A stretch of DNA of 64,000 bases from contig JAJPIR010000278.1 in NCBI GenBank assembly GCA_021324675.1, forward strand, positions 62,001-126,000, read 5' to 3'. The DNA is from Actinomycetota bacterium. GTDB lineage: Bacteria > Actinomycetota > Actinomycetes > Mycobacteriales > Pseudonocardiaceae. The notes below the pieces were generated by a model that was given only the letters and a program-made list of their open reading frames with translations, searched no databases and was not told the DNA's origin. The position numbers were made by a program, and so were the translations under genes. This document shows, in pieces, positions 18,011-26,813 of the stretch (positions within the stretch are counted from its first letter, which is position 1; every line of letters starts with the position of its first letter).

Positions 18011-19735
18011 GTGAGCTCGCCCGCCAGGGCAACAGCTCGGCCTACCGCTGCAGCGGCCGCCAGGCAGGACGTGCAAAGCGGATGGGGATTACCGCTGCTG
18101 GTGCTTATCATCGGGATGTTCATGTCGGTGCTTGACACCAGCATCGTTAACGTGGCCATCCCCACCATCCAAAACGAGTTCGGGGGCACCACCGACGATG
18201 TTGAGTGGGTGGTCACTGGTTATACATTGACGTTGGGTGTGGTGGTGCCGATCACCGCCTGGCTGGGGGATCGGGTCGGGTTAAAACAGCTCTATAACCT
18301 CGCGCTGCTGGCATTTGCCGGCGGATCGGCACTGTGTGGGCTCGCCGGAGACCTGAACAGCCTGGTGATTTTCCGGATACTCCAAGCAGTTCCTGGCGGC
18401 ATCCTGCCGGTGATCACTCTGGCCATATTGTTGCGGATCGTGCCCCGCCACCAGCTGGGAGCCGCCATGGGGCTGTACGGGCTCGGGATCGTGTTCGCCC
18501 CCGGAATCGGACCCGTATTGGGCGGGTACCTGGTGGAATATGTCAACTGGCGGCTGATTTTCTACATCAACGTACCGATCGGGATCCTGGGCGCGCTGGC
18601 CGCTACATTGGTGTTGCCCCAGTTCCCGCGGTTGGCCGGGCGGCGTTTTGACGTCCTGGGCTTCCTTACCATTGGTAGCGGATTGTTCACGCTGCTGCTG
18701 GCAACCTCCGAAGGCGAGACCTGGGGCTGGTACTCCTACCCGATCCTGGGCCTGTACACCTATAGCATCTTCAGCCTGGCGTTGTTCGTGGTGATCGAAC
18801 TCGAAGTCGATGATCCGTTGCTGGATATCCGGATATTCCGTTATTTTCCCTACACCAACTCATTGGTACTGATCGCCGTGCTGATGACTGTCATGTACGG
18901 GATCTTGTTCTACGTTCCGCAGTTCCTTCAACTAGTTCAGGGATGGGGCGCGTTCAACGCCGGGCTCACCGTGCTACCGCAAGCAGCGGTGATGGCGGTG
19001 CTCATGCCGCTGGCCGGCCGGATCTATGACCGCATCGGACCTCGCTGGCCGGCGACCATCGGCTTGACGATCGTGGCCGTCAGCACCTACCTGCTCCACA
19101 GCCTTACTGTCGACACCCCTCGCCCGCACGTTATGTGGCTGATGACCATGCTGGGCGCCGGTCTGGGTCTCGCTTTCATGCCCATTTTGACCGGAGGGGT
19201 CGCGGTCATCCCGCTCACCCGGACCAGTGCCGCCAGCGCCCTGAACAACGTCGTCCAACGCGTCTCCGGCGCGATCGGGCTGGCCGTGCTTACCGCGATC
19301 CTGACCAACCAGCGTGCTGAACAGCTCGCCGGACGTGCCGCTCTCGTTCCCGCCAATACCCCCACCCCGCACGTCGGTGGCCCATCGGTCCCCGATTGGT
19401 TGAGCATCTATGCCCTCTACCAGCAGACCCAGCAACAAGTGTTCGTGGGAGCCATTGATGACTTATTCCTGATCGCCGCCGGACTCAGTGCCCTGGCGGC
19501 CTTGGGAGCGCTACTGCTTCGATCGGGACCTGCGGTGACGAGCTCAGCAGTTGATTCCCCGCCGGCGGCTGGTTCCCCGCCGTCCACGCAGCAAACCACG
19601 CCCTCTTCGGACGGGAAATTCAGCATCGACGGCCAGCCCGGCTCACAGATCACCGCGCCGGACAGCGTCACGAACAACGTCCCGTCCGCCCAGCACCAAA
19701 CGCGCAATCAGCAGAACGCAGATAGGCGAAGCTAA
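18011..19735 (+). CDS. DHA2-family (EmrB/QacA-type) drug exporter
   Basis: This 574-residue membrane protein has about fourteen hydrophobic segments. Conserved motifs include LDTSIVNVAIPTI in the first segment, WLGDRVG in the first loop, and a motif C-like stretch (LYGLGIVFAPGIGPVLGG) of proton antiporters. It is expected to export hydrophobic drugs or metabolites using the proton gradient. The C-terminal 70 residues are soluble and rich in Ser, Pro and Thr. GGAG lies six bases before the GTG. No regulator is adjacent. Confidence 0.92.
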   Translation: MSSPARATARPTAAAAARQDVQSGWGLPLLVLIIGMFMSVLDTSIVNVAIPTIQNEFGGTTDDVEWVVTGYTLTLGVVVPITAWLGDRVGLKQLYNLALLAFAGGSALCGLAGDLNSLVIFRILQAVPGGILPVITLAILLRIVPRHQLGAAMGLYGLGIVFAPGIGPVLGGYLVEYVNWRLIFYINVPIGILGALAATLVLPQFPRLAGRRFDVLGFLTIGSGLFTLLLATSEGETWGWYSYPILGLYTYSIFSLALFVVIELEVDDPLLDIRIFRYFPYTNSLVLIAVLMTVMYGILFYVPQFLQLVQGWGAFNAGLTVLPQAAVMAVLMPLAGRIYDRIGPRWPATIGLTIVAVSTYLLHSLTVDTPRPHVMWLMTMLGAGLGLAFMPILTGGVAVIPLTRTSAASALNNVVQRVSGAIGLAVLTAILTNQRAEQLAGRAALVPANTPTPHVGGPSVPDWLSIYALYQQTQQQVFVGAIDDLFLIAAGLSALAALGALLLRSGPAVTSSAVDSPPAAGSPPSTQQTTPSSDGKFSIDGQPGSQITAPDSVTNNVPSAQHQTRNQQNADRRS

Positions 19736-19916
19736 TAGTTCTGTGCGATTCATTCCGTGCGATGAAGAGTAATCGTTGACCGCATCTCGTGATCAACATG
19801 GGAATACGCTGCAAACTTCCTGGGGATTCGCTGGATTGCTTGCATGGCAGCGCCCGTAACAGGTACTTCGTGTGGTGTGTGACTGGAAGGCCGGGCTGTG
19901 GACGGAAGGTGAACAG

Positions 19917-21170
19917 ATGAGCCTTAAAGAGGCGTTCGTGATCGCGCTGCGCGCGGTGCGCGCCCACCGGCTGCGTTCTGCGCTGACCATGCTCGGTCTG
20001 ATCATCGGTGTCTCGGCGGTGGTCTTGCTGTCCGCGTGCGGCCTGGGGGTGCGAAATGCCGTCGATGCGCGCATCGAACCGATCTCCAACAACATCACCA
20101 TCGTGCCCAAGACTGCCGATGTGCCGGGAGCCCCGACAGCGCAGCCGCTGACCGAAGGTGACGTTGCGGCGTTGCAGGGTGCAGCCGACATCGCCACCGT
20201 CACCCCGGCTGTCGCCGGTTCGACCGGCAGCACCACCATCCAGACCAGCTTGGCCCAATTCCTTTCCGGCAACGTCATCGGCACCACTGACCAGTGGGCC
20301 ACGACCAACAACCGCGCCCTCACCGCCGGGTCCTTCTTTGACGAAAACCAGGCCAGCTCGGGCGCCAAGGTGGTCGTCCTGGGCCCCAGCGTCGCGCGCA
20401 CCCTGTTCGGTCGCGACCCCGACGCAGCGCTGGATCAGACCGTCCAGATCAACCATGTGCTGTTGCGAGTCATCGGAGTGATGGCCAGCTACGGTCAGCA
20501 ACAGGACAACACCGCAGTCGTGCCGCTGGAAACGGCCCGGCGCTACCTCATCGGCCTGGGCATCGGCAGCACCGGTGATCAGGTCAACCAGATCACCGTG
20601 CAAGCCACCCAGCAGGCCAGGGTGCCCGCCGCCATGGCGGAAATCAACAACATTCTGGATGCTCGCCATCACATCACGAATCCTCAAATGCGAGATTTCC
20701 AGATCCAGTCTCTGGGGTCGCGGCTGGCGAGCTTCAATCAGATCGTGACCATCCTGGTGCTGTTCACCCCGGCCGTTGCCGGGCTGTCTTTGGTGGTCGG
20801 GGGAATCGGCGTGTTGAACATCATGCTGGTCTCGGTCACCGAACGAACCCGGGAGATCGGCATCCGCAAAGCCATCGGCGCCACCAGCCGCGCGATCCTG
20901 GAACAGTTCCTTCTGGAATCCACCGTGCTCGCCGGTGTCGGAGGGCTGCTCGGCGTGGGAGTCGGTATCGGACTGGCCCTTGCCATCCGCACCGTGGCAC
21001 CGAACATCGACCCCGCATCCGGTGCCCTGGCAGGTTTTAGCCCTGTCCTGTCTGCCGCGCCCGTGCTGGTAGCTTTTGCGGTGAGCCTGCTGATCGGACT
21101 TATCGCCGGTGGTTACCCGGCTTACCGCGCCGCCCGGCTACGCCCGATCCAAGCCCTCCGGTACCAGTAA
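19917..21170 (+). CDS. MacB/FtsX-family ABC transporter permease
   Basis: This 417-residue protein has the MacB-permease layout: an N-terminal membrane segment (LTMLGLIIGVSAVVLL), a large extracytoplasmic domain and three C-terminal segments with ERTREIGIRKAIGA between the first two. Such permeases work with a cognate ATPase in export or mechanical signalling across the envelope. No ATPase gene lies next to it here. The ATG at 19917 is chosen because GGAAGG lies upstream; the open frame starts at 19872. Confidence 0.88.
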   Translation: MSLKEAFVIALRAVRAHRLRSALTMLGLIIGVSAVVLLSACGLGVRNAVDARIEPISNNITIVPKTADVPGAPTAQPLTEGDVAALQGAADIATVTPAVAGSTGSTTIQTSLAQFLSGNVIGTTDQWATTNNRALTAGSFFDENQASSGAKVVVLGPSVARTLFGRDPDAALDQTVQINHVLLRVIGVMASYGQQQDNTAVVPLETARRYLIGLGIGSTGDQVNQITVQATQQARVPAAMAEINNILDARHHITNPQMRDFQIQSLGSRLASFNQIVTILVLFTPAVAGLSLVVGGIGVLNIMLVSVTERTREIGIRKAIGATSRAILEQFLLESTVLAGVGGLLGVGVGIGLALAIRTVAPNIDPASGALAGFSPVLSAAPVLVAFAVSLLIGLIAGGYPAYRAARLRPIQALRYQ

Positions 21171-21183
21171 CGGGGTAATCACA

Positions 21184-21372
21184 GTGCAGACTCTGGTCTT
21201 TACGTTAGGTCTGACCAGCGTCCTGCTGCTGCTTGGAATCGTCGGCACGATTGTCGGGATCACCCGCCTTGCCTACCCGTCGAACGATCGATACCGGCAG
21301 CCGAAAAGGGTTGAAACAGGCATCCGGCGGCGTAGGAAGTTGACCGAAGAGGGTCACAATAGGGGTGATTGA
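21184..21372 (+). CDS. small single-pass membrane protein
   Basis: A 62-residue frame from GTG 21184 encodes one hydrophobic segment (TLVFTLGLTSVLLLLGIVGTI) followed by a basic tail. It begins 13 bases after the FtsX-type permease stop on the same strand, so it may be an accessory subunit. Its function is unknown, and the frame could also be chance. Confidence 0.5.
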   Translation: MQTLVFTLGLTSVLLLLGIVGTIVGITRLAYPSNDRYRQPKRVETGIRRRRKLTEEGHNRGD

Positions 21373-21394
21373 CGACCAGTTGCCGGCGCGCCGC

Positions 21395-22015
<621 letters not shown>

Positions 22016-22267
22016 CTACCTTTTCATACCCGCGCTGCACCTTTTGCGGCCAGCGGTGCAACACAAGCGGTGAGTTGTCGTTTGATGACTAGCGCGTCTG
22101 ATCTCGTGTACGGGCCTGGGAGCTGATCGGGATAGCCAGGAATACCCGCACCTTCATACCGCTATTCGGGTGATACCCGACTGAGCCAGCTAGGCGCCTG
22201 GTCGCAAGCCTGCGCACTGCAAAAGTTACCCCTGGTGAGCTGGAAGAAAATACCGCATCATACCTCT

Positions 22268-23011
22268 ATGAGGGGACATTCTTCGCGCGATCCGCATCAC
22301 ACTGCCCGCACAGAAGCCGGAGCTTACCGACCGGGCGCCGTTGGTCGATTGCTGCGCCGACGGCTCACACTTGCCACAATCACAGCCGCCCTAGCCCTCA
22401 TGCCGACGGCGTGTGCCTACAAGGGCCTCTCCCTGGCCTCGGTGACGGCGATGACCCTGCATGCTGACGGGACGCTGGCCCAGCCAACCCCAGAGTCGGC
22501 TGCAAGACCCAATACCGGCACCCTGGCATTCACCTACAACCCGGCATTGGCGCCACCGGGAGCGCATGTGAGCGTCCTGATGACGCCTCACAATGAGTCC
22601 ACCACAGCGGAGATGACCGTCTCCGGCCTGCTGCCCAACCGGGGTTATGCAGCGCATGCGGATGTCAACGCCTGCTCTCCTAACCCCGCTGCCGAAGGGC
22701 CGACCTACCAAAACCGTATCGATCCTGCCGTCAGTCCGACAGCGATTGGTCAGCAGAAGTCGACAAATCCGGAATACGCCAATCCGAGCAATGAAGTGTG
22801 GTTAGACGTGCGCACTGATGCAAGCGGCTCGGGTACCTCACGCACCACCGTGCCCTTTGTCTTCACCGACCGAGGGCCAGGGGCAGTCGTGCTCTACGAC
22901 GGAGAGGTGACTAACACGGCTCCAGGCCAAGCGGGTCAGGCGGGTAACCCCATCGCCTGCGTTTCCCTCTCGGCCGTGCAACCCAGAGAACACCCGCGCG
23001 GTTCCATGTAA
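22268..23011 (+). CDS. secreted lipoprotein-like protein, divergent Cu/Zn SOD fold
   Basis: The product has a basic N-region, a hydrophobic core and a lipobox-like LMPTAC near residue 50, then a beta-rich domain with GLLPNRGYAAHADVNACSP resembling the metal-site loop of SodC-family proteins. Several expected His ligands appear replaced (AHAD, GPTYQN, NEVWLD), so superoxide dismutase activity is doubtful. ATG 22268 gives a long N-region; GTG 22235 is another option. It is divergent from the rpf gene. Confidence 0.7.
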   Translation: MRGHSSRDPHHTARTEAGAYRPGAVGRLLRRRLTLATITAALALMPTACAYKGLSLASVTAMTLHADGTLAQPTPESAARPNTGTLAFTYNPALAPPGAHVSVLMTPHNESTTAEMTVSGLLPNRGYAAHADVNACSPNPAAEGPTYQNRIDPAVSPTAIGQQKSTNPEYANPSNEVWLDVRTDASGSGTSRTTVPFVFTDRGPGAVVLYDGEVTNTAPGQAGQAGNPIACVSLSAVQPREHPRGSM

Positions 23012-23021
23012 TCGGCTGTGC

Positions 23022-23084
23022 ACATCAGTGGCGCGATGCCGGCTTGTCGCCGTGAGCACGCAGCCGCGATCGCGCCACTGATGT
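23022..23084. terminator. bidirectional stem-loop between convergent genes
   Basis: ACATCAGTGGCGCGAT at 23022-23037 is the exact reverse complement of 23069-23084, a 16-bp perfect stem that can extend outwards through GGCT/AGCC. It sits just after the SodC-like gene and before the end of the oppositely oriented small gene, so it probably terminates both. No T-tract is seen. Confidence 0.6.
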
Positions 23085-23129
23085 ATAGCCATTTGTGGCA
23101 CGCTTGACTGATGATAGCGCGGTCGTCGT

Positions 23130-23348
23130 TTACCAGACTCCGGTTGCCCACGTTACTGCGAGCAAGACACAGGTCACCAAAGCTATACCCACCGCAAGTA
23201 GTGCCCAGGCGGCAGCTCCGCCCCGAGGATCGTCGGTGCGGCACAGCTCCGGAAAGCGTGGCTGAGGTACTGCGGCGGTGTGGGTATTGCATTCGTTGAC
23301 AGGGCTTCGTTCGGTACGGGGTGAAGCAAGGGCCGGATCTGTGCTCAT
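23130..23348 (-). CDS. small membrane protein
   Basis: A frame of about 72 residues has a polar N-terminal half (MSTDPALASPRTERS) and a single C-terminal membrane span (WALLAVGIALVTCVLLAVTWA). It follows the MntP-like gene's reading direction but lies on its downstream side. I recognise no family. Confidence 0.5.
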   Translation of the reverse strand: MSTDPALASPRTERSPVNECNTHTAAVPQPRFPELCRTDDPRGGAAAWALLAVGIALVTCVLLAVTWATGVW

Positions 23349-23399
23349 GGAGATCACTTTCTCGCATTCATGAGTTGACGCGGATTACCCTGCCCAGGC

Positions 23400-24323
23400 C
23401 TAGTTAGGTGGTGTAAAACCACCGATCGTGACCGGGCTGCCGCGCTCTGGACGGAGAGCTAACTCCCTCTGGTAGGCGATGCACCCGATGCCGTCCTTGC
23501 CCTGACCTGCATGTCCGGGTGTTTCCAACGCTGATGAAATCAGCACGGGATCGCCCAGCTTGGCGGGGGGCGCGGTGTTTGACGACACGTACGGTGACGA
23601 TGCTTGCGTAACGGGGTGTGTGCCGCGCTGGGTGGGTCGGCGCACCATGATGACCGTGGCAAGAACCAGAATCAGGGTGGCGCCGATCGCGATTTCCAGG
23701 GCGGTGACCAACCCGGCGTTCATCAGTGTTCCGGTGAGCTCGTAGCCCCCCAGGCAGGCCAGGCCGGGGCTGGTCAGGTGTTCGATGCGTTCCCGGAGGC
23801 GGTTGCTGACGCGAGCGCCCAGCGACAGCCCAAGTTGGGAAACGATCAGGGTTTGGACGGCGATGGCGGCGATGATGACGGCAGGTCGAACAAGGCCTTG
23901 GCCTTGGTGGGAGCCAAGGCCAAGACCAAGACCAATCGCCCACTCATCGAGGCTGATTGACAAGGCAAGCCCGACCAGGGCCAGGCCCCGCGCGCTGGAC
24001 AGCCGCCGGGCCTTGGCGACCTCACCGTCGTCATCGTCATCGTCGTCATCGTCACGGTCGGCCCATCTCAGGTAGCCGGCCAGGGCGATGAGTAGGCCAC
24101 CGGAGAGGTAGTCGGCGGTGTCGCCGATGGCGTGTCCCACGGATGCGCCCAGGGCCAGACCGACCAGCGGCATACCGCCTTCGAAAATCACGAACATCGC
24201 CGAGATCCGCCACCGAGCCCAGCCGGTTAACCGGCTGGTACCACCGACTACGGCAGCGATCGCGAAGGTGTCCATCGCCAGTGGCAAGATAGCCAAGAAG
24301 AGGCTGAGCAATCCGCTGGTCAT
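23400..24323 (-). CDS. mntP: MntP-like metal efflux protein with poly-Asp loop
   Basis: This protein of about 307 residues matches the two-repeat MntP layout of six membrane helices. The first repeat has LAMDTFAIA and the second LSISLDEWAIG, with acidic residues placed as in manganese exporters. Between the repeats lies a run of nine aspartates, encoded by repeated GAT/GAC codons at roughly 24030-24055. A C-terminal tail of about 80 residues is not part of the usual family. Manganese export is the family function, but the unusual loop and tail make the substrate uncertain. The start is placed at the ATG of 24323. Confidence 0.75.
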   Translation of the reverse strand: MTSGLLSLFLAILPLAMDTFAIAAVVGGTSRLTGWARWRISAMFVIFEGGMPLVGLALGASVGHAIGDTADYLSGGLLIALAGYLRWADRDDDDDDDDDGEVAKARRLSSARGLALVGLALSISLDEWAIGLGLGLGSHQGQGLVRPAVIIAAIAVQTLIVSQLGLSLGARVSNRLRERIEHLTSPGLACLGGYELTGTLMNAGLVTALEIAIGATLILVLATVIMVRRPTQRGTHPVTQASSPYVSSNTAPPAKLGDPVLISSALETPGHAGQGKDGIGCIAYQRELALRPERGSPVTIGGFTPPN

Positions 24324-24733
24324 CAAGCAGACCACCGGCAAACCTCAAGCGTCAGCGCTACGGGTGATGCCGTCTGCGGCTGCTGTCGCACCGGCGAACC
24401 GTATGAAATAGCGGATACCCAGCCCACACACCTAAGAGCGTTGCCAGGTCGTCGTCGTCCACGCGACGTTCCTGCGCGACGAGTGTCAACGAACTAGCCC
24501 GAACGGCGCATGCCCATGAGGCCAGTTGCTCTACCCGTGCACCCATCATTGGCCGTCCCCGGCCGGCGCGAACGGATGCCCTCCCGTTCCTCGCGGGACC
24601 GCGGCCGTACGGCGCAAGATTGTTGTCGCTGTCTGCCTGCGGGCACCGATCGGTCAATACCGCATTCGTGCGGCTGGTCCAGGACGTTCGGTCATCGTGC
24701 TAGATCCGGACATCACCGGCGTGCTGGGCCGGC
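24324..24733. other. intergenic stretch, possible gene debris
   Basis: These 410 bp separate the MntP-like and FhuF-like genes. Short frames exist on both strands, and one plus-strand frame around 24600-24760 reads protein-like (RKIVVAVCLRAPIGQYRIR), but it has no convincing start, overlaps the FhuF-like gene and matches nothing I recognise. It may be a remnant. Confidence 0.35.
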
Positions 24734-25552
24734 TCAAAGCGGATCACGGGACAGTATGCAGTCCCCGCAAACAGCGGCTGTCGCGGTTGGCGCAGCCCGG
24801 TAAATCAGGCAACAGCTCCGGCGACGGAATCCTCCTGTCGTTGTTGTGATGCTGGTGTTTCGCAGGGGTGGTTGATCCAGCAGGAGTGACGCCAGCACCC
24901 GTGATCGTTGCGCCCATGGTGGTTGGCGGGTTGCCATCATCGACAAGGCTCCATTGACCGCAGAGGCGACGTTTCCCCACAGAATGCGTGGGGACAGCGA
25001 CAATGGCAGGGTGGCCTGAACGAGGTCCCGGATCGGTCCGTTCAGAATGTGCTGCGCGACCAGGTGGGCAAGAAGTTTCATGTCGTGGTCGCGGGTACCC
25101 GTGTCCGCGGGCAGCGGCACCGACAGGGGAAAAGCGCCGCCCAGCATTCGTTGCCACCGCGTGCTCCCCAGATCAAGCTTCAGTAGCTGCCCTGTGGTAA
25201 CTGCCACCGCTAATGCCGGCGAGACCAGGCGAGCGACGAGACCCAGCTGTGTCACGGACACGGCTACCCGCAACTCCACGGCCTGGGGTGATCGTCCGGT
25301 CGTGGCGGCCAGCCGTGCGCGGACGGCGGCCACCCGATGGTGGAGGATGTGGGGATCTTCGACCAGTTCGCTCATCGGATGCCACGGCTGGTGCGCTACG
25401 GAGCCTCCGAGATGCGTGTCCACCACGAAGAACGAGCCGAATCCGGCGAGATCGCGCAGCGCGGTAGCCGTGAGCGCCACGAGGCCAAGATGGTTTCCGC
25501 GCCGCTGCGGCGCGTTGTGGTCACCCGCGGACCGGATTTTGCCCCACCACAA
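24734..25552 (-). CDS. FhuF-like ferric-siderophore reductase (2Fe-2S)
   Basis: The product of up to 272 residues ends with RRRSCCLIYR and CGDCIL, the CC-x10-CxxC cysteine pattern of FhuF-type proteins, which bind a [2Fe-2S] cluster and reduce ferric siderophores. The rest is helical (HHRVAAVRARLAATTGR, SVTQLGLVARLVSPALAVAV), as in that family. The frame overlaps the end of cbtA by 32 bases; an internal GTG at 25480 would remove the overlap. It is on the same strand as cbtBA and may be co-transcribed under the cobalamin riboswitch. Confidence 0.75.
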   Translation of the reverse strand: MWWGKIRSAGDHNAPQRRGNHLGLVALTATALRDLAGFGSFFVVDTHLGGSVAHQPWHPMSELVEDPHILHHRVAAVRARLAATTGRSPQAVELRVAVSVTQLGLVARLVSPALAVAVTTGQLLKLDLGSTRWQRMLGGAFPLSVPLPADTGTRDHDMKLLAHLVAQHILNGPIRDLVQATLPLSLSPRILWGNVASAVNGALSMMATRQPPWAQRSRVLASLLLDQPPLRNTSITTTTGGFRRRSCCLIYRAAPTATAAVCGDCILSRDPL

Positions 25553-26378
25553 CTGCGGGACGGCTGGGGCGCAGGAGCCGTTCGGCTTGGGGCGCGAAGA
25601 CCAGCCCGATGGTTCCCCAGAGGATCAATTGTGCGGCGACGGAGTAAAGCCGGAAGTCGAACAGCACGTCGGCGGGAAAGCCCGGGTAGACGATCGCGCC
25701 GCTGGCGTTGATCAACGGCAGCGGTGTTTCAGTGGCGCGGTCACCGAACTGCTGCGCGTTGGTAGCCAGGTGTCCCAGCGAGGGCAGCATCGCCATCACA
25801 ATGCCGGTCGCGACCATGAACGCCGCACCAGCCAGCAGGCTGGCATTCCAATTCCCCCACCGCGCCTGCAAGCGCTGGCCCAGCCACACCGCCAGGACGA
25901 GGAACACCACGGAACATAACACCATCAGCAAATACAGCCCGCCACGTTCGGTGATGGTGTCAGGGTGCCCGATCGACGGTGGGTTGGCGGGATACTTGAC
26001 GAACGGCACCAGGTATAAGCTCACAAACCCACCCGCGGCCACCAGCAGTGCCAGGGTGCGCGGTCGGAGGTTGCCGACCCGGCCCAGGCAGACGGCGTAG
26101 GTGACGGCGACCAGGGCACCCATCGCGATACCGAAAAGAATCATGCCGACCCCGATGCCGAGGGTGGCTTGAATGGTCCGGCTGAATATATCCGTCCCTG
26201 CCGGTCCGGTGGGCATGCCGGCGGCCTTATCCAGCGCGGTCTGGGCGGCATCCCGGCCGCTCTCGTAGTCGATCCCTGCTTGGATTTGGGGCTCGGCGAA
26301 GATCCGCGCGAACACAAAAGCCAGCAAGCCGGCTATCGCGCCGGCAAGCAAGCCCCGGAGCACGAGTTGTTTTGCCAT
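25521..26378 (-). CDS. cbtA: CbtA cobalt transporter subunit
   Basis: This 285-residue protein has five or more hydrophobic segments and the CbtA pattern: an N-terminal segment RGLLAGAIAGLLAFVFARIFAEP, a loop with DYESGRDAA, and later GIGVGMILFGIAMGALVAV. CbtA and CbtB are a predicted cobalt uptake system often found behind B12 riboswitches. The start at 26378 fits the family; the longer frame to 26486 would overlap cbtB. It begins 22 bases after cbtB. Confidence 0.88.
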   Translation of the reverse strand: MAKQLVLRGLLAGAIAGLLAFVFARIFAEPQIQAGIDYESGRDAAQTALDKAAGMPTGPAGTDIFSRTIQATLGIGVGMILFGIAMGALVAVTYAVCLGRVGNLRPRTLALLVAAGGFVSLYLVPFVKYPANPPSIGHPDTITERGGLYLLMVLCSVVFLVLAVWLGQRLQARWGNWNASLLAGAAFMVATGIVMAMLPSLGHLATNAQQFGDRATETPLPLINASGAIVYPGFPADVLFDFRLYSVAAQLILWGTIGLVFAPQAERLLRPSRPAVVVGQNPVRG

Positions 26379-26400
26379 ATTCGGTCCGCCCGTAACAAAT

Positions 26401-26616
26401 TCAGTGGCAGGGAAAACCGAGCAAGTGGCGGGCGTCGTGGATGAACTCGTGGATATGCATGTCGCTGCCGAACACCGACGTCGCACCCTGATCGATGCCG
26501 ATGAAATAGTACAGTGCCAACCCGATGATCACGGTGCCCACCAGCCACAGTGCTGCCTTGGTTGCCGGCAGCACCACCGGAGTGGGCCTGGCGGTCGATA
26601 CGGGGATACTCGTCAC
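26401..26616 (-). CDS. cbtB: CbtB cobalt transporter subunit
   Basis: This 71-residue protein has one membrane span (ALWLVGTVIIGLALYYFIG) and a histidine-rich C-terminus (HIHEFIHDARHLLGFPCH), both typical of CbtB; the His motif probably binds cobalt. GGAGG lies a few bases before the GTG at 26616. It is the first gene after the cobalamin riboswitch. Confidence 0.9.
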   Translation of the reverse strand: MTSIPVSTARPTPVVLPATKAALWLVGTVIIGLALYYFIGIDQGATSVFGSDMHIHEFIHDARHLLGFPCH

Positions 26617-26663
26617 GGTGAGCCTCCTTCAGGGATCCTGCGTCCCTTGATGTAGTGGGGCCT

Positions 26664-26760
26664 CGTGATGGCGAAGTATCTGACTCACCAACCACCTCGG
26701 TGACTGGCTCACAGTGGCGCGACCGTGCTGGACTTCCACCAGCTTCCTTGCGCCATCACG
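26664..26760 (-). promoter_or_regulatory. cobalamin (B12) riboswitch
   Basis: On the minus strand the leader contains GGTGGAAGTCC, then CGGTCGCGCCACTGT and AGCCAGTCACC, which match the conserved core and B12 box of cobalamin riboswitches. A P1-like closing stem pairs 26751-26760 with 26664-26673 (CGTGATGGCG with CGCCATCACG). It lies 48 bases before cbtB, which transports the cobalt of the ligand. Repression of cbtBA by adenosyl- or methylcobalamin is expected. Confidence 0.92.
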
Positions 26761-26772
26761 CAAACAAATTGG

Positions 26773-26800
26773 ACGTTACGGCACGGTCTCGCCACGTCAA
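26773..26800 (-). promoter_or_regulatory. predicted promoter of the riboswitch-cbtBA operon
   Basis: Read on the minus strand, TTGACG (26795-26800) and TAACGT (26773-26778) are separated by 16 bases. Transcription would start near 26766, just before the riboswitch P1 stem. Confidence 0.55.
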
Positions 26801-26813
26801 TCCACCATCGGTG

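Noticed and set aside
24526-24849. 105-codon plus-strand frame
   Set aside because: Part of it reads protein-like, but it overlaps the FhuF-like gene's conserved cysteine end and lacks a start signal.
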